From Pseudomonadota bacterium (GTDB taxonomy: Bacteria > Pseudomonadota > Gammaproteobacteria > Burkholderiales > Burkholderiaceae_C), in contig JAKARB010000002.1 of the NCBI GenBank assembly GCA_021819435.1, forward strand, positions 248,001-312,000: a DNA stretch of 64,000 bases, given 5' to 3'. The position numbers were made by a program, and so were the translations under genes. How positions within the stretch are numbered: position 1 is the first letter of the stretch; every line of letters begins with the position of its first letter. This document shows, piece by piece, positions 8,588 to 16,113 of the stretch. The notes below the pieces were generated by a model, which saw only the letters and a program-made list of their open reading frames with translations, did not search any database and was not told the origin of the DNA.

Positions 8588-9036
8588 ACTGGCGAGTGCA
8601 GCAGGTGGAGGCTTTCGGCGACAGCGAGGTCGGGGTCAACACGCAAGTCAGCGAGTTGTTGCGTGGCGAGCAGTTGGTGCCGCCACCGCCGCCCGAGGTG
8701 TTCGCCACGGCCGAAGTGGAAGCGCTCAGGCCGATGCTGGCCAGCGCCGATCGCCGCTGGGAGCGCATGGACACTGACTTCGTGCAGGCCCTGCTGCATG
8801 TCTTCAAGGTGATGAAAGAAGTCCATGGATATGACATGGCGCTGCTGGAGGGCTGCCGCAGTCCGGAGCGCCAGGCGGTGTTGCTCGCGCGAGGGCCGGG
8901 TGTCACCGGCGCGGCGCCAGGACAGAGTTACCACCAGCATGGCCTGGCGGCCGATTGCGCCTTCCTGCGCGATGGACGGCTGGTGATTTCGGAGCGCGAC
9001 CCATGGGCCATGCGAGGCTATGAGCTCTATGGCTAG
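8584..9036 (+). pseudogene. Truncated M15-family peptidoglycan peptidase (VanY/TagX-like), T6SS-associated
   Basis: 150 codons before a TAG at 9034-9036. The peptidase core is recognisable: EGCRSPERQ and the zinc motif S-x-H-x-x-G-x-A-x-D at 115-124 (SYHQHGLAAD). In-frame translation past the TAG continues with family-like residues (VAEQHGLTWAGRS) and then breaks near 9075, before the third zinc ligand, the late His of the family (usually in a D-x-P-H motif). So the gene has both a nonsense codon and a 3' deletion and cannot form the full active site. M15 peptidases of this kind occur in some T6SS clusters, where they open peptidoglycan for assembly (TagX); the tssM and tssA fragments that follow support that origin. 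Confidence 0.7.
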
Positions 9037-9076
9037 GTGGCTGAGCAGCATGGGCTCACCTGGGCCGGGCGCTCGG

Positions 9077-9439
9077 CAGTTCATGCAACAGACGCTCGAA
9101 GGCACGGGTGAATTGGCGGAGGCACTCAAGCTGGTCGACGAGCAATTGCTCACCGGCCTGGATGAAGGCGCGCGCAACGCACTTCGGCCCATCCTTGTTC
9201 GACCGCTGATGCAGGCCTTCGCGGCGCTGGTGCCCCCCACCGAGGCCGAGCTCAAGCGCGTCTGGAACGCCCAGGTCTTCGAGCCATATGAGCGCACGCT
9301 GGCGAGCAAGTACCCCTTTGATCGAGGCTCACGCATGGAGGCCACACAGGTCGAGCTGGCCGCGATTTTCGGCACCGAAGGCGCAGTGGCCAAGTACCTG
9401 GAGCAGTCGCTGGGCACGCTGGTGCTGCGCCGTGGCGAG
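9077..9439 (+). pseudogene. tssM: 3' fragment of tssM (IcmF family), T6SS remnant
   Basis: About 120 codons matching the C-terminal part of TssM/IcmF, the T6SS inner-membrane complex protein: VWNAQVFEPYERTLASKYPF, then EATQVELAAIFG, GAVAKYLEQSLGTLVLRRGE. These follow the usual order of the family (R-x-W-x-x-x-V-Y-x-P-Y, KYPF, FGP-x-G). No N-terminal membrane or GTPase-like domain is present; the real gene would exceed 3 kb. The fragment starts where the M15 peptidase breaks off and ends at a second junction near 9440, beyond which the + frame is the antisense of a tssA fragment. An open frame runs through to 9958 but is chimeric. Confidence 0.72.
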
Positions 9440-9445
9440 TTCGCC

Positions 9446-9840
9446 CAGCCGCTGCAGCATCCAGGCGATGTTGCCGATTCGTTCTTCGGCGTCGCCGCCG
9501 TCGAGCAGTGGATGCAAGTGTTCCCAATGTTGCTCGCACATGGCTGCGCACAAAGCCAGCCCGCTGGCGAGCCCGCCATGGCCTTGGGTCATGGCGCGGG
9601 CTTCGGTGAGCCACAGGGCCAGGCGGAGATCTTTCGTGCGCGTTGCAAGCAGGGTTTCGCAGCGCCGCATGACACCAGGCCAATCCGCCTGCTTGAGCGG
9701 TGTCACCCACTCACCTTGCTTCAGGGTCGGGTCGTCAGCGCCCGCATCTCGGCGATGTCATCGAAGTCCGTTGAAAAGGAAAGGTCTTCCCCGCCGGGCT
9801 GGTCGCCAGGCAAGGGGGCCAGCAGGAGGTCGGTGTCCAT
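9446..9840 (-). pseudogene. tssA: 5' fragment of tssA (ImpA N-terminal domain), frameshifted, T6SS remnant
   Basis: The first 35 or so codons from ATG 9840 read like a TssA N-terminus (LLLAPLPGDQPGGEDLSFS, then FDDIAEMR). The frame then shifts near 9735 by one base, running into a stop at 9721-9723, while the continuing family sequence resumes in another frame: DDPTLKQGEWV, LKQADWPGVMRRCETLL, TKDLRLALWLTEA and HPLLDGGDAEERIGNIAWM. Similarity ends near 9446, abutting the oppositely oriented tssM fragment. TssA is the T6SS assembly cap protein; here it is frameshifted, 3'-truncated and inverted relative to tssM. Confidence 0.75.
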
Positions 9841-10005
9841 GGCGTCCCTGATCGTGTTTTGTGTGATGCGCCCCTGTTCGCGCGCAGGTGCTTGCTCGCT
9901 TGCGGGGCAGCGCATCATCCCACGGGCGCCGGGGGAGTCGAGGTCCTCGTTCGGGTGAGGAGGTGATCCTTTGTAACCCTGGGGCTTTGATGTAGCGCAA
10001 TGAAT

Positions 10006-10024
10006 GAGAATGAGTATCAATATC
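10006..10024 (+). promoter_or_regulatory. Fur box upstream of tonB
   Basis: GAGAATGAGTATCAATATC matches the 19-bp Fur consensus (GATAATGATAATCATTATC) at 15 of 19 positions. It lies 23 bp before the preferred tonB start, so iron-loaded Fur would block transcription of tonB-exbB-exbD. Its position also rules out the in-frame ATG at 10000 as the start of tonB. Confidence 0.8.
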
Positions 10025-10047
10025 CTGTTTGTGTTACGATGGGAAGC

Positions 10048-10803
10048 ATGAGTTCCGCTGCGTCGTCCCTGCATTTTTCCGCCCTGCCGAGTGATTTGTC
10101 CCCGGCTCAGCGGCGTGGGCTGAGCGTGTTCGTCGTGGCCGTGCATGTGGCCTTGGGATGGGCGTGGTGGCATGCGAAGTCCGACACCGCGCGCATCGGC
10201 TCCAACGAAATCATCGAGGTCTCGCTTGTGACGGACGCGCAGTCGCAGACGCGTGATGCCACCGAAGAGCCCCGGCCTGAGCCTGTGCGCCAGCCTGTCC
10301 AGCAGCAAAAGGTGGAGCGGATCCAACCCAAGCTCACGCCCGTGCCAACGCCGGCTCAACCGAACCCGACGCCGCCCGTGCTGAGCAGCCAGTCCGGCAG
10401 CGAATCGGTGATGCCCGCTGCGCCCGCAGTCGCGCCGGCCGCGCCTTCGGTGTCCGCGCAACCGGCGCCAGCGGCTGTTGCTGCGCAGACGCCTCCCCCT
10501 CCGCCTGCCGCCCCCCGTGAGATGCAGGCGTCCGCCGTGTCCTACCTGGTGCCGCCGGTGCTGACCTACCCGCGCATCTCCCGCGAACTGAACGAGCAAG
10601 GCACAGCGGTGTTGCGCGTGCTGGTGGACGAGCAAGGCCGCCCGATCGAGATCCAGGTGGCGAAGTCATCTGGTTATCCGCGCCTCGACCAACAAGCCGT
10701 CCAGGCCATGCGTGCCGCCCGCTTCAAGCCCCATGTCGAAGAGGGCGTGGCCCGCCGCATGTGGGTCCGGACTCCCCAGACATTCATCCTCGAAGACAAC
10801 TGA
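10048..10803 (+). CDS. tonB: TonB energy transducer
   Basis: 251 residues from ATG 10048 (GGGAAG just upstream); ATG 10039 is possible. Order: short cytoplasmic part, membrane helix about 25-43 with the conserved His (H33), a Pro-rich periplasmic spacer (about 70-155), and a TonB C-terminal domain (YPRISRELNEQGTAVLRVLV, then SSGYPRLDQQAV and RAARFKP). It carries proton-motive energy from ExbBD to outer-membrane receptors for iron complexes. First gene of tonB-exbB-exbD; exbB begins 2 bp after its stop. The Fur box just upstream predicts induction by iron shortage. Confidence 0.92.
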   Translation: MSSAASSLHFSALPSDLSPAQRRGLSVFVVAVHVALGWAWWHAKSDTARIGSNEIIEVSLVTDAQSQTRDATEEPRPEPVRQPVQQQKVERIQPKLTPVPTPAQPNPTPPVLSSQSGSESVMPAAPAVAPAAPSVSAQPAPAAVAAQTPPPPPAAPREMQASAVSYLVPPVLTYPRISRELNEQGTAVLRVLVDEQGRPIEIQVAKSSGYPRLDQQAVQAMRAARFKPHVEEGVARRMWVRTPQTFILEDN

Positions 10804-10805
10804 TC

Positions 10806-11645
10806 ATGAGCAACCAGATCGATCCTGCCGCCGTGGCCGCTTCGGCCTCTCCTGCGGCTTCGGCCACCACCGCGTCGCTGGCCGCTGCGCCTGAGGCGGC
10901 GGCATCCGCTGCGCCCGGCTTCGGCCACTTCATCGCCCAGTCCGATGCCATTGGGCAGGGGCTGTTCGTGATCTTGGTGCTGATGTCGGTGCTGTCGTGG
11001 GCGCTGATCGTGATCAAGGGCATCGCCCTGGCGCTGCGCCAGCGCCGCAGCCAGTCCTTCCTGAGCTTCTTCTGGAACGCGACCTCGCTCGAAGCGGTGC
11101 AGAACGAGATCGCCACGCATGGCGTGAAGGAGCCCTTTGCCCACCTGACTGCGCATGCCATGCATGCCCAGGCCCACCATGCCCGATATGGCGCTGCCAA
11201 GCTGGAGGAAGCCGGCTCCGCGAAAGACTTCCTCACCCGCACCATCAAGAAGGTGCTCGACGAAGAAACCATGCGCATGGAAAGCGGCCTGACCGCGCTG
11301 GCCACCATCGGTGCCACCGCGCCTTTCGTGGGCCTGTTTGGCACCGTGTGGGGCGTCTATCACGCGCTGCTGGCCATCGGTGCCTCGGGCTCCGGCTCGC
11401 TCGACAAGGTTGCGGGCCCTGTGGGCGAGGCCCTGATCATGACTGGCGTGGGTCTGGCCGTGGCCATCCCGGCCGTGGTGGCCTACAACTGGCTGACCCG
11501 CAGCAACCGCGTTTGGGGCGCCCGCCTGGATGCCTTCGCCTTCGAGTTGTTCACCTTCTTGTCGACCGGCCAGACGCTCAAGACCAGCGATGTCGACCCG
11601 CCTGCTCCGAGCGCCACCGTGCGCCCCCTGCAAGCCCAACGCTGA
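10806..11645 (+). CDS. exbB: ExbB, TonB-system proton channel subunit (MotA/TolQ/ExbB family)
   Basis: 279 residues. Ala-rich N-terminal segment, then membrane helix about 55-75, a long cytoplasmic stretch, and two more helices in the family core (ALATIGATAPFVGLFGTVWGVYHAL, then GEALIMTGVGLAVAIPAVVAYNWL, cited in part). Forms with ExbD the inner-membrane motor that energises TonB. Starts two bases after the tonB stop and precedes exbD by 15 bp with a GAGG-type ribosome site, so a three-gene operon is clear. The sequence is closer to ExbB than to the TolQ copy at 44.1 kb. Confidence 0.93.
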   Translation: MSNQIDPAAVAASASPAASATTASLAAAPEAAASAAPGFGHFIAQSDAIGQGLFVILVLMSVLSWALIVIKGIALALRQRRSQSFLSFFWNATSLEAVQNEIATHGVKEPFAHLTAHAMHAQAHHARYGAAKLEEAGSAKDFLTRTIKKVLDEETMRMESGLTALATIGATAPFVGLFGTVWGVYHALLAIGASGSGSLDKVAGPVGEALIMTGVGLAVAIPAVVAYNWLTRSNRVWGARLDAFAFELFTFLSTGQTLKTSDVDPPAPSATVRPLQAQR

Positions 11646-11660
11646 CACGAGGAGTCGGAC

Positions 11661-12083
11661 ATGGCTTTCGCGAGTTTCGACGACAAGCGCGGCAGCGCGC
11701 CGGTGGCCGAGATCAACATGGTGCCGCTCATCGACGTGATGCTGGTGCTGCTGGTGATCTTCATCGTGGCGGCGCCCCTGCTGACCCAATCCGTCAAGCT
11801 GGAGCTGCCCAAGGCCAGCGCCCAGCCCACGCAACCGCAACCCGATGCCATCCAGCTCAGCCTGAATGCCGAGGGCGTGCTTTACTGGAATGGCGAGGCC
11901 CTCAGCCGGGCAGATGCCGCCGCCCGTTTCGCGGTGGAGGGCGCCAAGCCGAATCCGCCGGTGGTGCGTTTCAGCGTTGACCAGAGCATTCCTTATGGCC
12001 GTGTTGCCGAGATCCTGGCCGATGCGGCCCGGTTGGGTGTGAGCAAGATTGGCCTGGTGACGCAACCCGAACCGGCTCGCTGA
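11661..12083 (+). CDS. exbD: ExbD/TolR family biopolymer transport protein
   Basis: 140 residues. One membrane helix with the essential proton-carrying aspartate, D25 in INMVPLIDVMLVLLVIF, followed by a periplasmic domain. Partner of ExbB in the TonB motor. Last gene of the Fur-controlled operon; about 60 bp follow before the CoA-transferase gene. Confidence 0.93.
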   Translation: MAFASFDDKRGSAPVAEINMVPLIDVMLVLLVIFIVAAPLLTQSVKLELPKASAQPTQPQPDAIQLSLNAEGVLYWNGEALSRADAAARFAVEGAKPNPPVVRFSVDQSIPYGRVAEILADAARLGVSKIGLVTQPEPAR

Positions 12084-12143
12084 TCTGGGCTCAGGGGGCG
12101 GGGTTCTCGCGCAGAATGCGGCATCTCGCATGACCGCATCAAC

Positions 12144-13355
12144 ATGGACGCCGCCGCCGCCTTCACAACCCCTCCCACGCCTCAGGCCCTGGCTGGCTTG
12201 AAGGTGATCGAACTGGGCCAGCTCATCGCCGGCCCCTTCGCTGGCAAGACCTTGGCTGATTTCGGCGCCGAGGTCATCAAGGTCGAGCCGCCACCGGCCG
12301 ATGGCGGCACGGGCGGCGACCCGCTGCGCCAGTGGCGCATGCTCCACAACGGCACCAGTGTTTGGTGGCAGGTGCAAAGCCGCAACAAGAAAAGCGTGGT
12401 GCTCGATTTGCGCACCGACGAAGGCCGCGACACGGTGGCCCGCCTGATCGACGAGGCCGATGTCGTCATCGAGAACTTCAAGCCCGGGACCATGGAGAAA
12501 TGGGGCCTGGGCTACGAACAACTGAGCGCCCGCAACCCTGCCTTGATCATGTTGCGCATCAGCGGCTATGGGCAGACCGGGCCGTACCGTGAACGCCCTG
12601 GTTTCGCCGTGGTGGCCGAGGCCATGGGCGGCATGCGTTACCTCAACGCCGAGCCGGGCCGCATCCCCGTGCGCGCCGGGGTGAGCCTGGGCGACACGTT
12701 GGCCGGCCTGCATGGTGTGATCGGTGTGCTGCTGGCCTTGCAGGCGCGACAGGCATCCATCGCGCCCGATGCGCCCAAGGGCCGGGGCCAAGTGGTGGAC
12801 GTGGCCTTGTACGAAGCCGTCTTCAACTGCATGGAAAGCCTGCTGCCCGAGTTCAGCGCCTTCGGTGCGGTGCGTCAGCCGGCGGGCTCGGCCCTGCCGG
12901 GCATCGCGCCCAGCAACGCCTACCCTTGCGCCGATGGCATGGTGGTGATCGGTGGCAATGGCGACTCCATCTTCAAGCGGCTGATGATCGCCATCGGGCG
13001 CGACGATTTGGCCACCGACCCCGAGCTGGCCACGAACCCGGGCCGCGTCAAGCGCGTGCAGGAGATCGATGTGGCCATTGGCGCCTGGACCAGCGCGCGA
13101 GCGGTGAACCAGGTGCTGGAGGTGCTCAACGCCGCCAGCGTGCCGGTGGGCCGCATCTACAACGCGCAAGACATTGCCGAAGACCCGCACTACCGCGCCC
13201 GCGAGATGGTGCTGCCCGTGACCACGCACGACGGCCTCACGGTGGAGGTGCCAGGGATCGTGCCCAAGCTCTCGCGCACGCCCGGGGCCATCCAGCGGCG
13301 CGGGCCTGTGTTGGGCGAAGACACGGACGAGGTGCTGGGGCGTCTCAAGCGTTGA
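12144..13355 (+). CDS. CaiB/BaiF family CoA-transferase (class III)
   Basis: 403 residues. Class III CoA-transferases move CoA between acyl groups through an aspartyl-CoA thioester. The likely catalytic aspartate is D184 in AGVSLGDTLAGLHG; the N-terminal LKVIELGQLIAGPFAGKTLADFGAEV-type signature (seen at about 19-44) and RISGYGQTGPY are typical. Substrate cannot be told from sequence: the family includes formyl-, succinyl-, carnitinyl- and methylmalyl-CoA enzymes. A single gene, tail to tail with the XRE regulator 24 bp further on. Confidence 0.88.
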   Translation: MDAAAAFTTPPTPQALAGLKVIELGQLIAGPFAGKTLADFGAEVIKVEPPPADGGTGGDPLRQWRMLHNGTSVWWQVQSRNKKSVVLDLRTDEGRDTVARLIDEADVVIENFKPGTMEKWGLGYEQLSARNPALIMLRISGYGQTGPYRERPGFAVVAEAMGGMRYLNAEPGRIPVRAGVSLGDTLAGLHGVIGVLLALQARQASIAPDAPKGRGQVVDVALYEAVFNCMESLLPEFSAFGAVRQPAGSALPGIAPSNAYPCADGMVVIGGNGDSIFKRLMIAIGRDDLATDPELATNPGRVKRVQEIDVAIGAWTSARAVNQVLEVLNAASVPVGRIYNAQDIAEDPHYRAREMVLPVTTHDGLTVEVPGIVPKLSRTPGAIQRRGPVLGEDTDEVLGRLKR

Positions 13356-13379
13356 GCGTCCGCTGGATGGTTGGCGCGC

Positions 13380-14132
13380 TCAACGCCCGGAGGCGGACGT
13401 GGTGCGGCGCTGGTCCACGAAGGCTTGGTACCACCACGAGCGCATGCCGATGAGCAGGGTGTAGGGCCGCTTGCGAGCCTCGGGCAGCCGTTGGTCGCTG
13501 GCATGCTGCCTGGAAAAATCTTCGGCTGTGCGCTGCAGACGCTCCAGCAAAGCCTGTGCATGTTCAGGTGCCAGCGAGCCATGCACGAGCAGCATCAACT
13601 CGTCGTCGCCTCCGAACCCGCCCGAGAAGTATTCCGGCGCCACCTGCTCGCGAAAGAAGGCCATCACCGGCCCATGCGGACGCCAGCGGAAGGTTTTGGC
13701 CACCTGCAGTTGATAGCGGTTCAGCGGCTTGAGCCGGATGACGCCCAGGCGATCAAGCTGGGTCAGGCAGGCGATGCATTCGGCTTCGGAGATGCGGTAG
13801 GTGGCCAGCATCTGCTCGAAGCTCCACTGGCTCAGGCAGCAGGTGGCCACCAGCAGCAGGCGTTTGTCCTTCACCACGGCCTTTTCTTGAGCCAAGGTCA
13901 GTTCGCGCCTCAGTGGTTGGGCATCGGCCACGCGGCGGGCCAGGTCGGCGAAATCCAGCTTGAGCACGCCGCAGATTGCGTCGATGCGTGACAGCGGCAT
14001 GTCGCCCTTGGCAAAGATGCGCTTGATGCTTGATTCAGCCATGCCCAGCTCTTCGGCAAGCGCCGCGTAGGTGATGCCTGCGGTTTTGAGTTCGGTCTTG
14101 ATGGCCTGGACCAGGGCTTCGCTGCTGCTCAT
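13380..14132 (-). CDS. XRE-family transcriptional regulator
   Basis: 250 residues. N-terminal helix-turn-helix (about 5-62: AGITYAALAEELGMAESSIKRIFA), a Cro/XRE-type domain, then a 180-residue C-terminal part with no enzyme motif that I recognise and a second region resembling a winged-helix fold (EAECIACLTQLDRLGVIRLKP). Divergent from the yiaA-like gene, with 103 bp between starts that hold a 6-5-6 inverted repeat, so it probably controls itself and the neighbouring membrane-protein genes. Start at ATG 14130-14132; longer frames overlap the neighbour. Confidence 0.8.
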   Translation of the reverse strand: MSSSEALVQAIKTELKTAGITYAALAEELGMAESSIKRIFAKGDMPLSRIDAICGVLKLDFADLARRVADAQPLRRELTLAQEKAVVKDKRLLLVATCCLSQWSFEQMLATYRISEAECIACLTQLDRLGVIRLKPLNRYQLQVAKTFRWRPHGPVMAFFREQVAPEYFSGGFGGDDELMLLVHGSLAPEHAQALLERLQRTAEDFSRQHASDQRLPEARKRPYTLLIGMRSWWYQAFVDQRRTTSASGR

Positions 14133-14146
14133 GGATGTCCCGAAAA

Positions 14147-14163
14147 GTATCGAAAAACGATAC
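14147..14163. promoter_or_regulatory. Candidate operator of the XRE regulator (inverted repeat)
   Basis: GTATCG-AAAAA-CGATAC, a perfect 6-bp inverted repeat with a 5-base A-run spacer, 15 bp upstream of the regulator start and inside the divergent promoter region shared with the yiaA-like gene. A site for a dimeric HTH protein is the likely reading; inferred from symmetry and place only. Confidence 0.5.
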
Positions 14164-14235
14164 CAGAAGTGCATCTGTCTGCCACTTCGTATTGTTTCGT
14201 TGATCAATGGGCATCCGCTGCGAAGAATCGGCCCC

Positions 14236-14730
14236 ATGTTCAACAACGGGGTTCGCCAAATGAACTCGTCTTCGCATCCGTCCACCGCCCGCCGTGACAC
14301 CCGTGCCTGGGGCATCCAGGTCTGGGTCTCTTTTGGGCTCGCCGCCTTCCTGAGTGCCACCGGCCTGTACTGGCTGCCTGGCAGCCTGATCGAGCGGGCC
14401 TTCATGGTCATGGCCTATGTGTTCAGCCTGTCGTCGGTGTTCGTGTTGTCTCGCCATGTGCGTGACCAGGCCGATGGCCTGCCGCAGACGCCGATGTGGG
14501 GTCTGGTGGTGTGGACCGGGTTTGGCGCCGCCCTGGCGCTGACCGCCTGGGGCATGTGGCAGATGCCGATCAGCCCCGACTACAAGGCTTACCTGATGGT
14601 GTGCTGGCTGTTCATGGTGGCCCAGGCCTTCACCTTGGCCAAGACGCTGCGCGATGCCCACGAGGCCCGTGCCATGCAAACAGCGCACCGCGTGGCCCCC
14701 GCCCATCACCGTGAAACCGACGTCGCTTGA
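14236..14730 (+). CDS. YiaA/YiaB family inner-membrane protein
   Basis: 164 residues from ATG 14236 (ATG 14260 also possible; neither has a strong ribosome site). Four hydrophobic helices arranged as two copies of the YiaA/B two-helix unit: first AWGIQVWVSFGLAAFLS and RAFMVMAYVFSLSSVFVLS, second MWGLVVWTGFGAALALT and KAYLMVCWLFMVAQAFTL. Function unknown in any organism I can name with confidence. Followed after 14 bp by the next gene of the module, so co-transcription is likely, with the XRE regulator as the probable controller. Confidence 0.78.
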   Translation: MFNNGVRQMNSSSHPSTARRDTRAWGIQVWVSFGLAAFLSATGLYWLPGSLIERAFMVMAYVFSLSSVFVLSRHVRDQADGLPQTPMWGLVVWTGFGAALALTAWGMWQMPISPDYKAYLMVCWLFMVAQAFTLAKTLRDAHEARAMQTAHRVAPAHHRETDVA

Positions 14731-14744
14731 GGAGATTGTCCATC

Positions 14745-15203
14745 ATGTCAGTGAACGCAAAACACACCCTGAAGCCTCGAGCCAGTTTGAAGGCGGTGCT
14801 CGCCACCTGTTGCGCCAGCATGGCTTTGCTGGGGGCCTCGGCTCAGAGCCAGGCTCACCCGAACCAAGCGTCTGAAGCGAGCGCCTTGTCGATGCTGCCC
14901 GTGGCGGTGTCGGTGACCGCCCCGGCCATGCTGGTGTCTGGCACCGTGGCCTTGTCGGTGGTGGCCATCCAGGCGACGGCCGAAGGCGCGATCTGGGTGC
15001 TGGAACGCGCCAGCGACGGTGCCCGCATTTCGGTCAAATGGGCCAGCGTGTCGGTGGGCATGGCCTCGGTGGCGGTGGGCACGGTGGTGACCGTCACGGC
15101 GGTGTCGGCTGGCTGGTTGCTGAGCACCGCTGGTGAGGTGATCGCCCTGGTGCCCAACGCCCTGGGGTGGGCTTTGCTGCATCACGAGGAGGTGTTGCGA
15201 TGA
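14745..15203 (+). CDS. Uncharacterised exported small protein of the YiaA-DUF2145 module
   Basis: 152 residues. A signal peptide with a long basic n-region ends near ASAQSQAHP (about 35-38). The rest is Val/Ala/Ser-rich, with two hydrophobic segments (about 50-75 and 95-130) around a conserved-looking polar patch, IWVLERASDGARIS. GAGGAG ten bases before ATG 14745 supports the start. Its stop overlaps the start of the DUF2145 gene (ATGA at 15200-15203), so the two are coupled. Possibly a periplasmic or membrane-associated protein acting with DUF2145; no function is known to me. Confidence 0.65.
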   Translation: MSVNAKHTLKPRASLKAVLATCCASMALLGASAQSQAHPNQASEASALSMLPVAVSVTAPAMLVSGTVALSVVAIQATAEGAIWVLERASDGARISVKWASVSVGMASVAVGTVVTVTAVSAGWLLSTAGEVIALVPNALGWALLHHEEVLR

Positions 15204-16054
15204 GCCGCGTGTTTGGTGCGGATCGAGGGCTGCATGGATGGCTGAGCCCAAAGCGATTGACAGGCCATCTGGTGCGAACCATGGCGTGGCTCACCGGCAC
15301 CATGATCGCTTTGGCCATGGTGTGCAACTCGGCGCATGCAGGGCGGCCCTGCCAGCCCACCCGCCTGACGGTGAGCACGGTGCAGCAAGGCCTGGCGCTC
15401 GCTGAACGCACGGTTCGGCGCCTGGATGCCAGTGGGGCCAAGGTGGTGGTGCTGGCCCGGGCGGGCCAGGATCTGCGCGAGCATGGCTTGCGCTACTCGC
15501 ACCTCGGGCTGGCCTACAAGGACGCCGATGGCTGGCGGGTGCTGCACAAGCTCAACGATTGTGGCTCCGATCATGCGGCCATCTACCGCCAGGGGGTTGG
15601 CGACTTCTTCCTGGATTCGCCCTACGAATACGTGGCCGGGGTGGTGGTGCCCGAGTTGGCTGTGCAGGAGCGGCTTTGGCCTTTGCTCAAGGATGGGCGG
15701 AACCGGGCTTCATTGCACACGCGGGCGTACAGCATGGTGGCTTATCCCTGGGCCAAGCGCTACCAGCAGAGCAACCAGTGGGCGGTGGAGTTCATCGCTT
15801 CGGCCATGGACCCGGGTGTGAGCGACCGGCAGGCGGCCCAGCGTTGGCTGAGGTCCGCTGGCTATGAGCCCACGGAGCTGCACCTGTCGCCTCTGACCCG
15901 CTTGGGCGCGCGCATGACCATGGCGAACGTGTCCTTCGACGACCATCCCAGCGGCTTGCGCTTCACCAACCGCATCCGCACGGTCACCGTCGATTCGGTC
16001 TTCGCGTGGTTGCAACGCAGCGGGCTGGCCCATGAGGAATGGGTGGTTCACTGA
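15200..16054 (+). CDS. DUF2145 family exported protein
   Basis: 284 residues. Signal-type segment about 27-46 (TMAWLTGTMIALAMVCNSAHA), then a periplasmic domain with family landmarks LRYSHLGLAYKD, GWRVLHKLNDCGSDHAAIYRQG and YEYVAGVVVPE. The His in YSHLGLA and the later Asp/Cys recall permuted NlpC/P60-like folds, but a full catalytic triad is not evident, so enzymatic activity is uncertain. Last gene of the module that begins with the YiaA-like protein. The next gene starts with its own ribosome site 60 bp on. Confidence 0.75.
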   Translation: MSRVFGADRGLHGWLSPKRLTGHLVRTMAWLTGTMIALAMVCNSAHAGRPCQPTRLTVSTVQQGLALAERTVRRLDASGAKVVVLARAGQDLREHGLRYSHLGLAYKDADGWRVLHKLNDCGSDHAAIYRQGVGDFFLDSPYEYVAGVVVPELAVQERLWPLLKDGRNRASLHTRAYSMVAYPWAKRYQQSNQWAVEFIASAMDPGVSDRQAAQRWLRSAGYEPTELHLSPLTRLGARMTMANVSFDDHPSGLRFTNRIRTVTVDSVFAWLQRSGLAHEEWVVH

Positions 16055-16113
16055 ATGAGCAAGCCGGCGGTTTTGATGTCCAATCGGTCCGCAAACCATG
16101 GAGGATCCCCGTT

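Noticed and set aside
9440-9958. Continuation of the + strand frame past the tssM fragment as a coding region
   Set aside because: It is the antisense of the tssA fragment and has no similarity of its own; the open frame is accidental.
12084-12143. Terminator or promoter between exbD and the CoA-transferase gene
   Set aside because: Only a 5-bp inverted repeat (ATGCG/CGCAT) without a T-run could be seen.
10674-13229. Very long open frame (851 codons) antisense to exbB, exbD and the CoA-transferase
   Set aside because: His/Gln/Gly-rich composition is typical of the antisense phase of GC-rich genes, and the + strand genes are clear family members.
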